Assembly: GCF_009389715.1 (NCBI RefSeq)
Contig: NC_052409.1
Span: 1,652,001-1,716,000 of the forward strand
Length of the DNA: 64,000 nucleotides
Direction: 5' to 3'
DNA from: Phoenix dactylifera
Lineage: Eukaryota > Streptophyta > Magnoliopsida > Arecales > Arecaceae
Below are positions 1 through 12,826 of this stretch, one piece after another (the first letter of the stretch is position 1; each line of letters starts with the position of its first letter). Below the pieces are notes generated by a model. It ran no database searches. It was not told the DNA's origin and worked only from the letters and a program-made list of their open reading frames with translations. The translations under genes were made by a program, and so were the position numbers.

Positions 1-399
1 TATTCCATCTATTCTATGCACAACTAATGAACACAAGAATCCAGTCCAGTCGTGCAGTAACCTCCACAAAAGTCCGGATTCTAGCTTGCATGGTGCCGCC
101 GCCACCGAAATCCAAGGAACAAGGAGATCCAAGTCCTGAAGTTATTATTTTCTCCCCTCACCTCTTCTGGAGAGACCGAGGACTAGGAACAGATAGATAC
201 GTTTCAAAATAATAATAGGGATCATACAGGGAGTAAAAGAAGAAGGATAACAAACGACTAGAGCGAAATATAAGAGAAGAAGGCTGCCTGATTCCGGCCA
301 AGAACCGGCTGGATCCTCACTTTCCGCCCGAGATCTGACATGTCTCCACCTAAAAAGCCATGGTCATCTAATCAAGGATGGCCAGAAAAGGCAGCTGAG

Positions 400-523
400 T
401 GGCTGGAAGGAGAGAGCATGGGGAGACAGAGAGACAGTGAGAGAGAGAGAGAGAGAGAGGAGGATGGATAGATCATAGGGGGATAGCGAGAGGGAGAAGT
501 TCAGGGGTATTTATAAATTGAGC
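400..523 (-). promoter_or_regulatory. Possible leftward promoter and CT-rich leader
   Basis: Read on the minus strand, a TATA-like TTTATAAATA (508-517) is followed about 30-80 bases downstream by a long CT tract (the GA repeat at about 438-459 on the plus strand). This is the usual look of a plant core promoter and 5' leader. A gene starting here would run off the left edge of the window. The short ATG-started frames that follow (for example 28 codons from about 340) do not resemble a known protein, so this may only be leader sequence. The call rests on composition and motif order alone. Confidence 0.3.
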
Positions 524-711
524 CGCAGATCTGGGTGGTGATATTTCAGCCCCCATCTTACGATGGGTCCACGCACGCTTCTTGTTTCCTTGCAGCTGTA
601 GTTTCTCCTTCCTTTCCTTGCAGCTGTAGTTTCTCCTTCCCCCCAGTGAACAACTGTAGATCTTTTGTAAGGCAGGAAGACAATTATTTCATTAAGTCGT
701 AGATAAAATAC

Positions 712-1630
712 AAAAAAAAATTTATACATATCTTTCTAAATATTAAAATTTACATAAATACCTTTCTAAAATTGATATTTACAAATATATTCTTATAAAA
801 TACTTGTTTTCCATATATACTTTTTATTTTACTTTTTTCTTGCATATATACCCACACCATCCAACGCCATCAAGAAATTAACGGTTTAAAATTAAAAATA
901 ACTGAAATATCCTTAATGGATAGATATATAAAAAAAATATTTATAAGGGTATATATGCAAATAATACTTCGAGAGGATATTCATGCAATTTTATATATTT
1001 AGAAGGGTTTACATGCAAAAACTTCTAATTTTATTTTTTTTATTTCAATCTGTTTTAACACTCGGATTTGTCTAATGCCTGCTCCTTAATGTTTTCTATA
1101 AAAATAGTGCTTAAGAAAAGATTGATTCGATAATTAGATAACAAAAAGATTTATGGAAGTTCTTTCACTAATCATGAAATTATTCTATTTTATTCTTCTT
1201 CATTTATAATAACTACTATATCTAATATTTATCAATTTGAAGGAAATTTATGTAAATTCTAATATTTAGAAGGGTATCTATGCAAATATTTAAGATTTTT
1301 TTTTTTGCCTGTATACCCTTCTAAATATATGAAATTGTATGAATACTCTCTAAAATTGCTATTTGCATAAATACCCTTATAAACTTTTTTTTTGCATGTT
1401 TACCTGCTAAAGGTATTTTCATTATTTCAAATCTAAATTGCTAAATTCTTAATGGCATTAGATGGCATGGGCAGATACGCAAAAAAAAAAAAAAAGAAAA
1501 AAAAAAGAAAAAGAAAGGTATATATACAAAACAAGTGTTTAATGAGGATATATATGCAAATATCAATTTTAGAAGAGTATTTATGTAAATTTTAATATTT
1601 AGAAAGGTATATATACAAAAAAACCTAAAT
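712..1630. mobile_element. Long-inverted-repeat (foldback) DNA transposon, MULE-like
   Basis: A left arm (about 712-1023) and a right arm (about 1300-1630) are imperfect inverted copies of each other over roughly 300 bases; for example TTTCTAAATATTAAAATTTA near 733 recurs inverted near 1607. The loop between the arms (about 1024-1300) is AT-rich and non-coding. The element is flanked by a perfect 9-bp direct repeat, ATAAAATAC, at 703-711 and 1631-1639. A 9-bp target duplication with very long terminal inverted repeats is typical of non-autonomous Mutator-like foldback elements. No transposase is present. The superfamily is inferred from the duplication length only, and AT-rich flanks make a chance match possible. 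Confidence 0.65.
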
Positions 1631-1639
1631 ATAAAATAC

Positions 1640-3090
1640 TTTATTTTGTATCTTCCAAACATCATGGTAATTTTTCAGTTAAAAGATGTGTGCTATTTTA
1701 GTATATAGCACATTTCCATCAATATTTTTGCTTTCATAAAATGTTATCGTAGGCTAATAGTTTTCTGAAAAATCTAGCTAGTATAAAATGATTTTGTTAT
1801 ATCGTCATTCTGTCATTGTAGTTATTAGTAGCTGTTATAATAGCATATAATAACTTGCACAGCAATAGCATTGTCATCTAATAGTTAACCAAATTATAGA
1901 TGCATATATACTTGAACATTATTGAAAAAGGGAACCAACAATAAATTTTGATATTTTCTTGGTGTCAGATGGTGATCTGATGTTTGTAAAATAACAAGAT
2001 TATTATAGTAATAAAGCCATTAAAATAGTATAAAAGTGATTATTTGAGATTGTCATCATGTAAGGAAAACTAAGACTTGCTCTTTCAGGCGTAGCATGAT
2101 GCGGTACATGACAAGTTACCAAATGCTAATGAGCAAAAAGTTTAAATCAAAATCCTTTCTAATCCATTATTGAACAAGATTTCGAAACCGATGAGAGCAA
2201 ATGGCGAGCATCTGCTGTTGCAGAACATCCGGAAAAAAATGATCTTAATCAATCATGTGTATTAGGAGGCGAACAAGACGACTGACCGGGTTATCTCCTA
2301 TGTAGCTCAGCATTCTGATAGTTTATAGGATAGACTTGAGGCTACCCCTTTTCTTTCCATCTTATTGTATTCTCTAACTTACGTGGATGTACTCGCACTA
2401 GAATTTGTCTTATTATATTTTCTGACTTACGTGGATATATTTATACTGAAGTTGTATGATTTATATGTATTATATATAAAAAAAAAACCCAAGAGAAATC
2501 CAATCTTCCAATTATAGCTACAGTCAAAGAAGACAGGTGAAGACCGTTACCCGTTCCTACCTTAATTCCACCCAAAAAAAAAAAGGAAGAATCCCGACTC
2601 CTAAGCAAATGCTCCCCCAATAGCTGCTCCGGGACTCCATTTTCAGTAGAGAAGGTGCCTCTCGTCTCCCAATGGGGCTTCCATTTCTTGCTTCACACAA
2701 GAAGACACCAACCCAACTGTCCTGAGTTTTTTTTCTCTCTCTGTGTGGGAAAGGGATAATGCTTTGCTTGACTAGAGATAACAAAGCGCCAATGGCATTG
2801 CCAGTCAAACTCATTGCAGGGAAAATTGTCCATATTGAAGTTAATTAAACATGGAGTGCAGAACTGATTCTTTGGATATTAGATCTTGGCATATTCGTCA
2901 TGGATTAAAAAATCCATTCGAGCACTAACAATCTTATCAACAACTTAAGTAATAAGCTTGCTTGTCCCATGCCTGGAGATACCTAAGGAACCATATGCGA
3001 AACATCAATCTCTTGATAAGTCATGAACTGCCAAGCTAATTCTCTCCCTCTTTCCTTCTCCAAAGAGAGAGAGAGAGAGAGAGAGAGAAA
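1640..3090. other. AT-rich spacer without a recognisable gene
   Basis: No convincing gene is seen. The stretch is AT-rich with short frames only. An open minus-strand frame at 2557-2814 has no recognisable family match and no clear splice borders. A GA microsatellite lies at about 3065-3088. Confidence 0.5.
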
Positions 3091-3099
3091 ACGCAAAGC

Positions 3100-3390
3100 T
3101 GGTATTGTCAAACTATACTTCCAAGGTTTAACCTGCTCTTCACTTGGACCTCCGTAAAATTTTTCAGTGCAATCTTTTGATTTCTGCATGGACAAACAAA
3201 AAATCTCCTACGCAGAAACTCCAGTGGTTATGAAGAATCTCGCCTTCATGGATGTGATCACGGCACCGTACTGCAAGCCTTCATTTGCCATCGGCTGAGA
3301 AGTTGAACGGCTCAACTGTAATGGAGGAGCTTGATTAATGTCTCCCTTAGAGATGATGTTGGCAAATATTATGAGACTCACCAGCTAGAT
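3100..3390 (-). pseudogene. Exon-like gene relic, family not recognised
   Basis: On the minus strand a frame is open from about 3385 to a TAG at 3208-3210. It contains codon-like text such as GDINQAPPLQLSRSTSQP and MANEGLQYGAVITSMKARFF. A second open block starts just after a CATGCAG acceptor (exon from 3183) and reads KSKDCTEKFYGGPSEEQ. Both look like spliced exons rather than random AT-rich frames, but I recognise no family and see no start codon or complete gene. An in-frame TAG lies at the upstream edge of the first block. It could be a decayed gene fragment or a transposon passenger. Confidence 0.25.
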
Positions 3391-3399
3391 CAAGGAGGT

Positions 3400-6300
3400 G
3401 CAACTACTTTTTACATTCATACTTGAACCCCCCTGAAATAGAGAATTTGGCCTGGCCTAAGCATGCCAATATTTTTGTTTCATTAAGTTCAACCACATTT
3501 AAAGGAGACAGTAGAACTGCTCCACAGTACTAGATAGCACTCCAGTCCCAAACAAGTTAATATATGGATTGCATATATATCAAACTAGGTCTCTTGCAGC
3601 CAACGGTCCTCTTTGTGACTGCAGTAGTGCACCTACTTGAGCAAATTATACACCACACCAATCATCTCATCTACTTTCAGTGCATCAATCAGCAAAATAA
3701 GAAGATGAGGTGATCGGCTTGGTGCATAGCCATGTGATGCACACGGTGCAGAGCATAAAATTAACATCAAACCTCTATAAACATTCTTTACAAAGTCCAA
3801 GAGAGTACATACATACTGCACGAACTATTACTTAAAAAGCTAGAACGGAAGTGGGGATCTGATCGCCGACCTATATTAAATTACAAGGACTCAAGTGTAC
3901 TGGTCAAAGTCTTCCCTACCTCAATGATACCTATAAAAAGTTAAAACAAGGGTTGGACTCGAAGCATGTGCCTCTTCACCGCCCAGGGGAGAAGATGGAA
4001 AAACAATGCGGAAAGATGAGAGAACTATAAAATTTTATTTACGAATATACAGTAGAATGCAAATTAGTAAGGTGCAAGTTTTCATGCAAAACAAGTAAGT
4101 AGCAAAAAAACACATGGTGGTCCCCTTGACGACATCCAATCCAGAACAAACTAATCCTTAAAGCTATTTCCTTTGTTACCACCTTGTGGATCTGATCCCC
4201 TAGCATCGGCAACCAAGAGTCGGCTTTTTTCTATTTTTCTATAGTGTGCTCATCTATAACCACCCAAAGAATTAGTGGATGCTAATTCTTGAAGAAAAGC
4301 TAGTGAAACTTGTAGCTAAGAATCTTACCTCCTCCTTTTTCTTATCCTCTCTCTCTAAATTGGGGAGGTCAAAGCCACCTAAGGATGGCAATATATCGAG
4401 TAGGATGGCAATTATCCGAACCTATCCCAAGATTAGAAACTATGTATCCATACCCATCGTACACCTATTTTGGAACAGGGCAAAATGGGTGGAGTTAGAT
4501 GGGGCGGATTAATTAGATGAGTCGGGTTTGATAAAACTATAAAAATTAATTTTTTTATATATGGATTGAATAAATAAAAAAGAATATAAAATTAAACTTT
4601 AGTACTTCATATAACATTAAAGAAATTAAGAGTTGAAGGCGTAGAATCTGATAAATTGAAATTTCAACATTGATAGAAATACAACAGGCGAAAAAGGTAT
4701 ATTCTAGGAAATCAAATGTCTCTTAAACTAAGCAAAATAATCAACTAAAAGATGGACAACTAAGTATCATATGATGTAACCTTTGACATGTTTAATCTTT
4801 TTTATGAGTGTCGCGACTAAGGCAAAGGGTGGGAAGAAAATTTGTGCATAGTTATATATGCGGGTTGGATTTCGAATGAATTTTAACATTATTGGCATCC
4901 ATCCTAAATCTGCTATGGGTTTGAGAATCAAAACTCGTATTTGCCACCGACTCTAAGTGAATCGAGTAAAACCCGTCCCATTATGATCAGAGCAGGTCGG
5001 ATGGCCGATAGGACGAAATAAATTGCGACCCTAGAGCCATCCTATCCTTATCCACTACACTCCAGGTAGTTCTTAATCTAGATAGGCTGACGGAGTAGGC
5101 TTGTAGAACTTTAGAAGCAAAAAATCGAGAAACAGCTCCTAGAATTGACCCCCCTACTAAGAGGCGAGATGCCGAGAACCCTACCTTGAAAAGAAGGGGG
5201 TGGATTGTATTGTATATTATTTCTTAGAAAAATTGGCATGTACTTTATATTTTTATTCTTTGTGTTCATTGGCTAAAAAGAGTCCATGACTTTTTTTCTT
5301 GTTGATTAATTTTGCAATGCACATGCCATGAGCATCATCATTTTTACCTATCATTTCAACTACAACATTGGACATATGGAACGGAAGGAGCAAAGATGAT
5401 GATGCCTCACACAACGGAGACAACCATACGATGGCCTCGAAGAAACCCTCCAGATATATTGTTAGCTCATCCAATCATAGTAAGACTCCTGTAAAGGTTA
5501 TGCTCATCATCATGGATGTGACCAAGGACAGTTTGAGTGGGCAGGCAAAGGGAACCCATGAGATTTATTGGATGGACATTAAAAAAAACACCACCAACCC
5601 ACCCTTTGAACTAAGATGGGAAAAGCGCCCGCGCGCGCACCCACACACCTTTTGAACTAAGATGGGACCCGCCCACCCACCCCTTTTGAACTAAGATGGG
5701 AAGACATCTTACCAAAATTAGATTTAAGGAGAGACCCCAACTTAGCTCAGTGATATCCAATCACTAATAACTTTACTAACTGCATTTGGTTAGCACCCCT
5801 CCAAAAATATTTATACTATGCTGTGAAACACAAGCTTTGAGCAAGAGTACATGATATTCTCTTTTAAAGAAAGGGAAGAAGACCTATTTTTGTTATAATC
5901 GTAAAAGTTCAAATATTTGGTGATGCATCGTATGAGACACATGAACCTCATAACTTTTGACTCTGGTTGCTAAGTAGAGAGATGCGACCATTAGGATAAG
6001 TCCCAATTTAGCAATGACACATAATTAGCTCATTAAGTTGACGTAAAATTAAATAAGACAAGAATTTGAGCATCTAAATCTGAATCGGCTAAATACTCAT
6101 GGATGACATATAGCGAAATAGTAATTTGAATTATCCGTGAATCTCAATAACCAAAAATTGGCAAGATGTGGAAAGGAATCATGAAAAATCTAACCCCATA
6201 TTATGAGTGGATCTCGAAAGATATGAAAGATCTCCCTAAGTAAACCTTCATAAATCAATTTTGTTCTTTCATTCCCAGTAACCCCCTTAAGTATCAACTA

Positions 6301-7460
6301 ATGAAGGAATACACATCCAGCTATATATTTTGTATATACATCCTTCTTTTGCTCCTCAACCTACGGGGTATCAGCATGGTATCATTATGAATATACAAAC
6401 TAAAACTGTGAAAATCTAGAAATATACATGCCATGGCTGAGGAGAGAAAAGGTTCTTTTTTGAGGGCAACACAAAATATGCCCTTAAACTCAAGAGACAT
6501 GAAGACTTGTAGAAAAATTAGTTGAGCTAGTCTACCACTAGTCACGAATCTTTGAAGCCTTTACCCGGTGGACATTATAATTACAAGTCCAAACTTGTCA
6601 TGTTATCATGAAACATTTGCTTATAAATGCCCTCCACGTACACTTATCCTACACAACCTTCTCCTATTTCTCAAATCACTAGATCGTCATCCGGACGACA
6701 TCCACCATCCATTCTTCTTAATCCTAGCCGATCAAATTTTTTGGTGGCCGTGCGGTGCAACACCGACCACCAAACATATCAAAAGTTGACCAACTACCTA
6801 CAAGTCTAAGGTGTCATCTCGCATTACGGTGCGCCCTAATATGTTAGTATACCATGTCTTTTGACGCACTTCACTTGGACAGGATACGAGCAAGCAGTGT
6901 TATGCGAAGGATGGGAGAATAATCTTTAAAAAAAAAAAAGTTAAAAGGCCATGTCCCTATATCTCTTACTTTGATGTAAAACCACCTTGTTGTTATCATG
7001 GGCAACAACCTAGTACTATCAATCAATCGCTAATGGGCACTATTCTCCAAATCTGGGTGGCTTTTTTTTTGACTATTATTATCTTTGCACCTTGTTTGTC
7101 TTGATATGATTTTTTGAAAGGAAGCATTAGCCTATAAGATTTGGCAGCTTCATGGACTAATGGATAAGAGAATCAAAAATTTTATATCCAAAAGTATGTG
7201 CTGGTTCTCTAATATATACTTGTTTCTAGCTTCCACCTCCTCCGCCCCTTGTTTTATGAGAATCCATCTGATCTTTGATAGCCATGAATGGTTTGGTATT
7301 GTTTTTTTTTTCGTTTTGTTTTGTCCATGCCGGTGTATAAGTGCAGTGCATTGTATAAGGAGAGGGGATGCATGTGCACGCATGTCCATGCACATGGAAA
7401 TGAGCTTGCTATGGTGCATAACCTTTAATTTTTGATTCATAAGAGCACATGCGCATGTCT
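3400..7460. other. Gene-poor spacer
   Basis: No gene can be supported. At about 4383-5050 the sequence begins GGATGGCAAT and ends near an inverted GCCATCC, with internal GGGT/CCCG motifs, which resembles a decayed non-autonomous hAT element without a clear target duplication. At 5601-5702 there is a short interrupted repeat, entered separately. At about 6618-6660 a TATAAATG followed by a pyrimidine-rich, promoter-like stretch is not followed by a recognisable coding region. Confidence 0.4.
5601..5702 (+). repeat. Three interrupted copies of a 20-bp word
   Basis: CTTTGAACTAAGATGGGA occurs three times (near 5607, 5649 and 5685), separated by C-rich, GC-alternating spacers that include a run of CG dinucleotides. 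The unit is not part of a recognisable gene. Confidence 0.7.
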
Positions 7461-9580
7461 TATCTTCTAGTCTTAGCACGTGATTATGTGCACATAATCA
7501 TGCTTGGTGATGCCGGGCTCGATAAAATTATAGATTGTTTTCTTGCCTCTTAGAGCAGCCTCGTTAATTGTTTTACAGCTTGGTGAAGTACATAGTTCAA
7601 GAAGCACGCATTAGGGATGAATTCTTAAGTCTACATTAAGACAGTCTTTGGATGGATATATTGACCTAGTATGTAAGGTCTATACAATGGATGTGATTGC
7701 TATCTACTTTTTATTTTTATTATAGATAAATTGTATAATTTAATAATTAAACTTCTACTTTGGATGATATCTTTCTCTTCTTTCTAGCAGAGAGCAAAAT
7801 TTAAACCAAGAACGATGTATATGTGTTACAGATGGGAGCTTGTGGTATTGGTCATGATATGCTTAGTAGAAATTATTTTTTTTTTGCTTGGTAGAAATTA
7901 TTGTGCCCTGACCCCGACACTCAACTCTCTTGTTCATTTAAACACATTAAAAAATTGGAAAAAGGAATAATCTATAAGGGATCATTAATTTAATAAAGAG
8001 ACTATAATACTATATATTTTGTCGGTGACTTTTTGGTTTAATTTAAAGGTTTGTAACATCGCCGCATCGAAAATCAAAACCAGGGTGGGTCATACCTTTC
8101 ACATTCCGCTTTGCCTAATTGAATAACTGAAAGAAAGATATAGTATATCAACAAAGCTTAACATGAGAGAGAGAGAGAAATATATGTAAGATTTGTTTGT
8201 GATATAGGACGATCACTAGACTCGATATGAACCACTTTAGTTACTACGAGTATTCAGGAGTATCACTAAACTCGATATGGATTATTTTAGCCACTACGAG
8301 TATCCAAGAGGATTATGAAACTCGATATGGATCATTTTAGCCACTACAAGTATCTTCTAGTCTTAGCGCGTGATTATGTGCACATAATCATGCTTGGTGC
8401 GGCCGGGCTCGTTAAAATTATAGATCGTTTTCTTGACCCTTAGAGCATCCTCGTTAATTGTTTTACAGCTTGGTGAAGTACATAGTTCAAGAAGCACGTA
8501 TTAGGGATGAATTCTTAAGTCTATATTGACACAATCTTTGGATGGATGTATTGACCTAGTCTGTAAGGTCTATACAGACTTTAGGCAATCTATTATCTTT
8601 TGCTACTTATCAATTTAACCAATAATGCGCACAAAGGGAAGCATGGATGGCTGTGATTGCTATCTACTTTTTTATTTTTACAAAAAATAAAATTTATTTT
8701 TATTGTAGATAAGTTGTATAATTTAATAATTAAATTTCTATTTTGGACGGTATCTTTGTCTTCTTTCCAGCCAAAATTTAAACCAAGAATGATGGATATG
8801 CATTACAGATGGGAGCTTATGGTATTAGTCATGATTTGCTTAGTAGAAATTATTATGCCCTGACAAATTTACTGCTACCATGGTCTTTTCTGTGCACTTA
8901 GCTGAAGCTTAATAATTCATTTGAACGATTTTGATGTTCCAAATATCATGCTATTGGTGCAGAATTAGGTTCTGATGTATTGATGTCAACACATTTCATC
9001 AAGGGCTTGTGACTCGAGTAGAAATTGCCGTAAGTTAGACTCCGAAGCCTCAATTCTCTTTTTCATCTAAACACATTAAAAAATTGGAAAAAGGAATAAT
9101 CTATGAGTGATCATTAATTTAATAAAGAGACTATAATACTATAATTTTGTCGGTGACTTTTTGGTTTAATTTAAAGGTTTGTAACATCGCCGCATCGAAA
9201 ATCATAACCTGGGTGGGTCATATCTTTCATATTCTGCTTTGCCCGATTGAATAAATGAAAGAAAGATATAGTATATCAACAAAGCTTAACATAAGAGAGA
9301 GAGAAAGATATGTAAGATTTGTTTGTAATTTAGGAGAATCACCAGACTCGATATGGATCACTTTGGCCACTATAAGTATTCAGGAGTATCACCAAACTTG
9401 GATATGGATCATTTTAGCCACTACGAGTATTCAAGAGGATCACCAAACTTGATATGGATCACTTTGGCCACTACGAGTATCCAAGAGCAAACTCGATGTG
9501 GACCACTTTGACCACTATGGATATTTAGAAGGATCACTAGACACGTTGTTCAACACTTTAGCCACTACGAGCAAGGCTGG
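7461..9580 (+). repeat. Imperfect tandem segmental duplication with internal minisatellite
   Basis: The block from 7461 (TATCTTCTAGTCTTAGCACG) is repeated from 8351 (TATCTTCTAGTCTTAGCGCG), an offset of 890 bases. The downstream copy carries about 85 extra bases (about 8570-8655) and about 180 extra bases (about 8865-9045) that the upstream copy lacks, so it ends near 9480. Each copy ends in a minisatellite of roughly 50-bp units built on GATATGGATCATTTTAGCCA and CTACGAGTAT (8215-8350 and 9340-9580). No gene is evident. Short frames in the two copies are not conserved as protein. Unequal exchange at the minisatellite is a simple explanation for the duplication. Confidence 0.85.
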
Positions 9581-9679
9581 ATAGGGTTTAGAAGCGAGAT
9601 TCACTACATCGGAAAGCTGAATTGCAAACCAAACTTTAGGAGGCTATAATTTAGTCATACGATGCCTGATTGAGATGAT

Positions 9680-10170
9680 CTTTTCTTTGAAATTGGATAT
9701 TTTTTCGAGATCTACAACTTTGAGCTTATGAGGTTGAATCGAGCCAAAATTCCATCATCCAAGCTCCAAAAACGGGCCAGTCATACTAAAAATTTCTTTT
9801 CAGGTAAGTCTTTGACTCGCCGCAGCTCTCTATCTGAGAATAATCAGGCGAAGCAACAGAAGATAGAGTTGATGTAAAAGTCGAGATCTACCTCCTCAAG
9901 ATTTTAGCTTTTTTTAAAAAAAATCTGATAAAGATGCCTATTTTAGGAAAAAGAGTTTTACCAGGTTTAGGAAAACAAATCCGACCCAAATTATATAAGG
10001 GCGGACCTTATATTATAAATAGAGACTATGTATCTCGTATTTTTAAAAATTAATGAAAGAAAATGGGACTTAAAATCCTGCTTTTGAAATTCTTCTATTT
10101 TCTTCTAGTTATTTTTTGAGAAATTCGAGTTGAGCAGGTTAAAGAAAATCTTTCTTCTCTCCCATCGGAA
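9680..10170 (+). mobile_element. Possible LTR retrotransposon remnant (solo-LTR-like)
   Basis: The stretch contains a TATATAAGG box (about 9992) and a second TATAAATAG about 20 bases on, followed by an A-rich, polyadenylation-like stretch and a run ending CCCATCGGAACAG. This order resembles the U3-R-U5 of a plant LTR. No internal gag-pol, primer-binding site or target duplication was found, so the call is weak. Confidence 0.25.
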
Positions 10171-10365
10171 CAGTTAAAAAAAAAAATTAATTAGATAGCA
10201 ATAATATATAGAAAACTAATTAATTAGCACAGGTTATCCCATAGCGTACAAATATTTGTATTTTTGGCGAGGGCATTGAAGATCATTTTACATCCACTTG
10301 CTAGTTTCCCTACATCTTTAGCTATGTTGTGTTTCTGCAGGAAAAACAATAAAATTTGATGGTTG

Positions 10366-10368
10366 GAC
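10366..10368 (+). repeat. 3-bp target-site duplication of the CACTA element (left)
   Basis: GAC precedes the left terminus CACTACC and is repeated immediately after the right terminus at 19363-19365. A 3-bp duplication is diagnostic of the CACTA superfamily. Confidence 0.85.
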
Positions 10369-10389
10369 CACTACCAGAAAACACGCGTA

Positions 10390-10930
10390 TAGTGACGGAG
10401 ATTCCCGTCACTATACCGTGTTTCCGGTTACTAATATGGAATTTGTGACCGGAGCTCCCGTCACTGACTTCGTTACAAAAACACGCGTCGCTAAATTCTC
10501 CGTGACGGCGGCGATTCCCGTCACTAACCTCCGTGACAGAACCGCCGTCACTAAGCCGTTACAAATTCAAGAATTAAATATTTAAGAAATTATGTATTTT
10601 CCGTCACTATCCAGTTGCGGAGTTAGTGACGAAGGCAACTTGGTCACTGATTTTGTCACAGAATGCGGTCACAAGTTTGGTCACTAATCTGTCACGACCT
10701 TTAGTGACAGATTTAGTCGTCACAGACATGGTCACACATTTTGTCACTACATTTGTCATTAATTCCGTCACTGACCTAGTGATAAGTTTACGGTCACTAA
10801 TTGGTTACAAACGCGCTGAGCAAAATCAATTTTTATTGACCAAAATCCTGTCACTAAGTTTATGACTGCTCGTCACAATAGTTGGTAAACAATTTAGTAA
10901 CCAAAATTTGGTCACCGATCACAATCTAAT
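10390..10930. promoter_or_regulatory. CACTA left subterminal repeat region
   Basis: More than a dozen copies of GTCACTA or TAGTGAC, in both orientations and often followed by CGG/GG, are packed into about 540 bases next to the left terminus. In En/Spm elements such arrays bind the TNPA protein and are needed for end recognition. The open plus-strand frame across them is a by-product of the repeats. Confidence 0.8.
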
Positions 10931-11157
10931 AACCTGGTACATTTGGTACATTGATTGGCACATAATAATAATAACAATAATATCATTAATAGCAAAGGCA
11001 TTCAACATTACGCAAAAGTCATTTTAAATGTCATTCAAAATTGGCATCAACATGTCCTGAATCCATCAAAATCAAAGTCTAAAAATATGTCATAAAGATC
11101 AACAGAGATTTCATTCCTCCTAGGAATGCAAAGACCTATCATCTAAGGCAAAAACAA

Positions 11158-12826
11158 TTATAATGAAGCATGATCAGCAGAACCAGAATCACCATTACTC
11201 CCCCGATCTGCATGCCTTGGTCCAAAGCCAATCTCTTCTCTCATCTTTTGAAGAACCTCCTCTTGCCATTTTTTCTTTTCCTGCTCAAGAATACGTAGAA
11301 GGTCTTCATGAGTGTACAGCTCTGGAGCTTGACTTGTAGAGGTGGAAGCAGATGATGATTGCCCAATAATTCCAGTGAGATCCTCTAGGGGACTAAAGCC
11401 ATAGACATGGCCATGAGTTGGGACACCAGTTGCCTCAAACCACAAGTCATAATCACGTGGAGGAGCATCTGAGGTGGAGGCATCACCATATTTTTCAGAG
11501 TATTCAGCTGAATACTTTGCCTGCCAGTTGATTTAAAAGAAGAGAAAAACATTATGGTGGATCAAACAAGAGATAAACATGAGCAAGCTCAATAATATTT
11601 ATGAATCATAAAAAAATTATACTTACCATGACAGCTTCACTTCTCTTATCTACATATCCTCCCATGCCTTGCTTTGTCTTATGCGTCCGATTAAAAGATT
11701 CAACTATTGTTGGCTCCCTGCCTAACTTTAATTTCTACAAAAGAGAAAAGAAAAAATTCATTAACATATAATGGGCTAATTTAAGATGACTGAACAATAA
11801 TATAAAAATTATTATAGAAATCTAATTGAATAAAGATATGTACCAATCGTTCGTCATGATTGACAAATGTGATTGATCCTCCACAGTGTTTAGAGATGCT
11901 ACCGTTCTTCATGGTGTTTCTATTATTTTTGTTGGCTTCTGATTTCTTCTTCCATTTTGGGGAGATCCAAATATCAATTAGCTTATTCCAATTTTCTCTA
12001 GAGATCCAATTAGGGGGTTTATCACGGGCTTTGTTTAAATCTCCTTTTGCTTCCAGAAGCTTTTGGCTTCTGACCTTCCCTAATGAGGTTGTCAATCGTC
12101 GCTGACAATGCTTGTTCCAAACTTCATGCACATGATGCAATTGTCCTGGAAGAATTGTGTGTATCTCCTAACAATATATAGATCGCAAGTAATCAGACTT
12201 ACTATTTGTTAAGGGCAAAAGTTAATGATAAGAAATATAAATTAATTACATCACCTCAAATTTGTTCCACATTCCAACTTTAGCATGCGTAGGGACCTCC
12301 CTCCATAACAACCACGGACTATTAAAAAATTGGCGCATGATAGCAACAGCTTTGTGACTGACCTCATAATCAAGAAACCTGCAATTTAAAAAATATTCAT
12401 TAGAAAATAAATTAAATACTTTAAATGCAACAAACACATAAATTCAAATTAGTGATATAAGAAAGTGATATTTTCATACATTCCTCTTTTGCACCTAACA
12501 ATCACTTTTCCATTTGCATCAACAGGGGCTTTAAGGGTTGGTTCTGGGCCATTGCTCTGTCTTGGATCAATTCCAAGTTCATCATTCATCTGATCCTCAT
12601 TCATTGTATCCTCATGATTTTGCACTGCACCATTCATTTCTTCATCATTTATTTCTTCATTTGCATCCAACTCTTCAATCATGTCCCCATCAGGAATGTA
12701 ATCATCATCATCATGACATTCCTCGACACGCTCAGGCAACCTAGGAGGTTGAGGAGGAACTTGAGTAGCAGCCAGTATTAAAGCTGCTTTTCCATTACCT
12801 ATTGCTTTCCCTTTTTTCTTGGCCAT
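11158..12826 (-). CDS. Transposase_24 (Ptta/En/Spm) TNPA-like protein of the CACTA element
   Basis: Five exons join into a 421-aa frame with no internal stop: 12826-12480, 12378-12255, 12167-11844, 11734-11627 and 11520-11158, all with GT-AG borders and matching phases. The start MAKKKGKAIG is lysine-rich, followed by a strongly acidic segment (about residues 35-85). The middle exons carry the family signature, including WLLWREVPTHAKVGMWNKFE, NKHCQRRLTTSLGK, KPPNWISRENWNKLIDIW and FNRTHKTKQG. The C-terminal exon contains a glutamate/lysine-rich coiled-coil-like stretch (EQEKKKWQEEVLQKM). Proteins of this family accompany TNP2 in CACTA elements and are thought to bind the subterminal repeats. 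It lies downstream of, and on the same strand as, the transposase gene. Exon borders are my inference. Confidence 0.85.

Noticed and set aside
4383..5050. Possible hAT element beginning GGATGGCAAT
   Set aside because: The ends match only weakly and no 8-bp duplication could be found, so it is mentioned only as spacer content.
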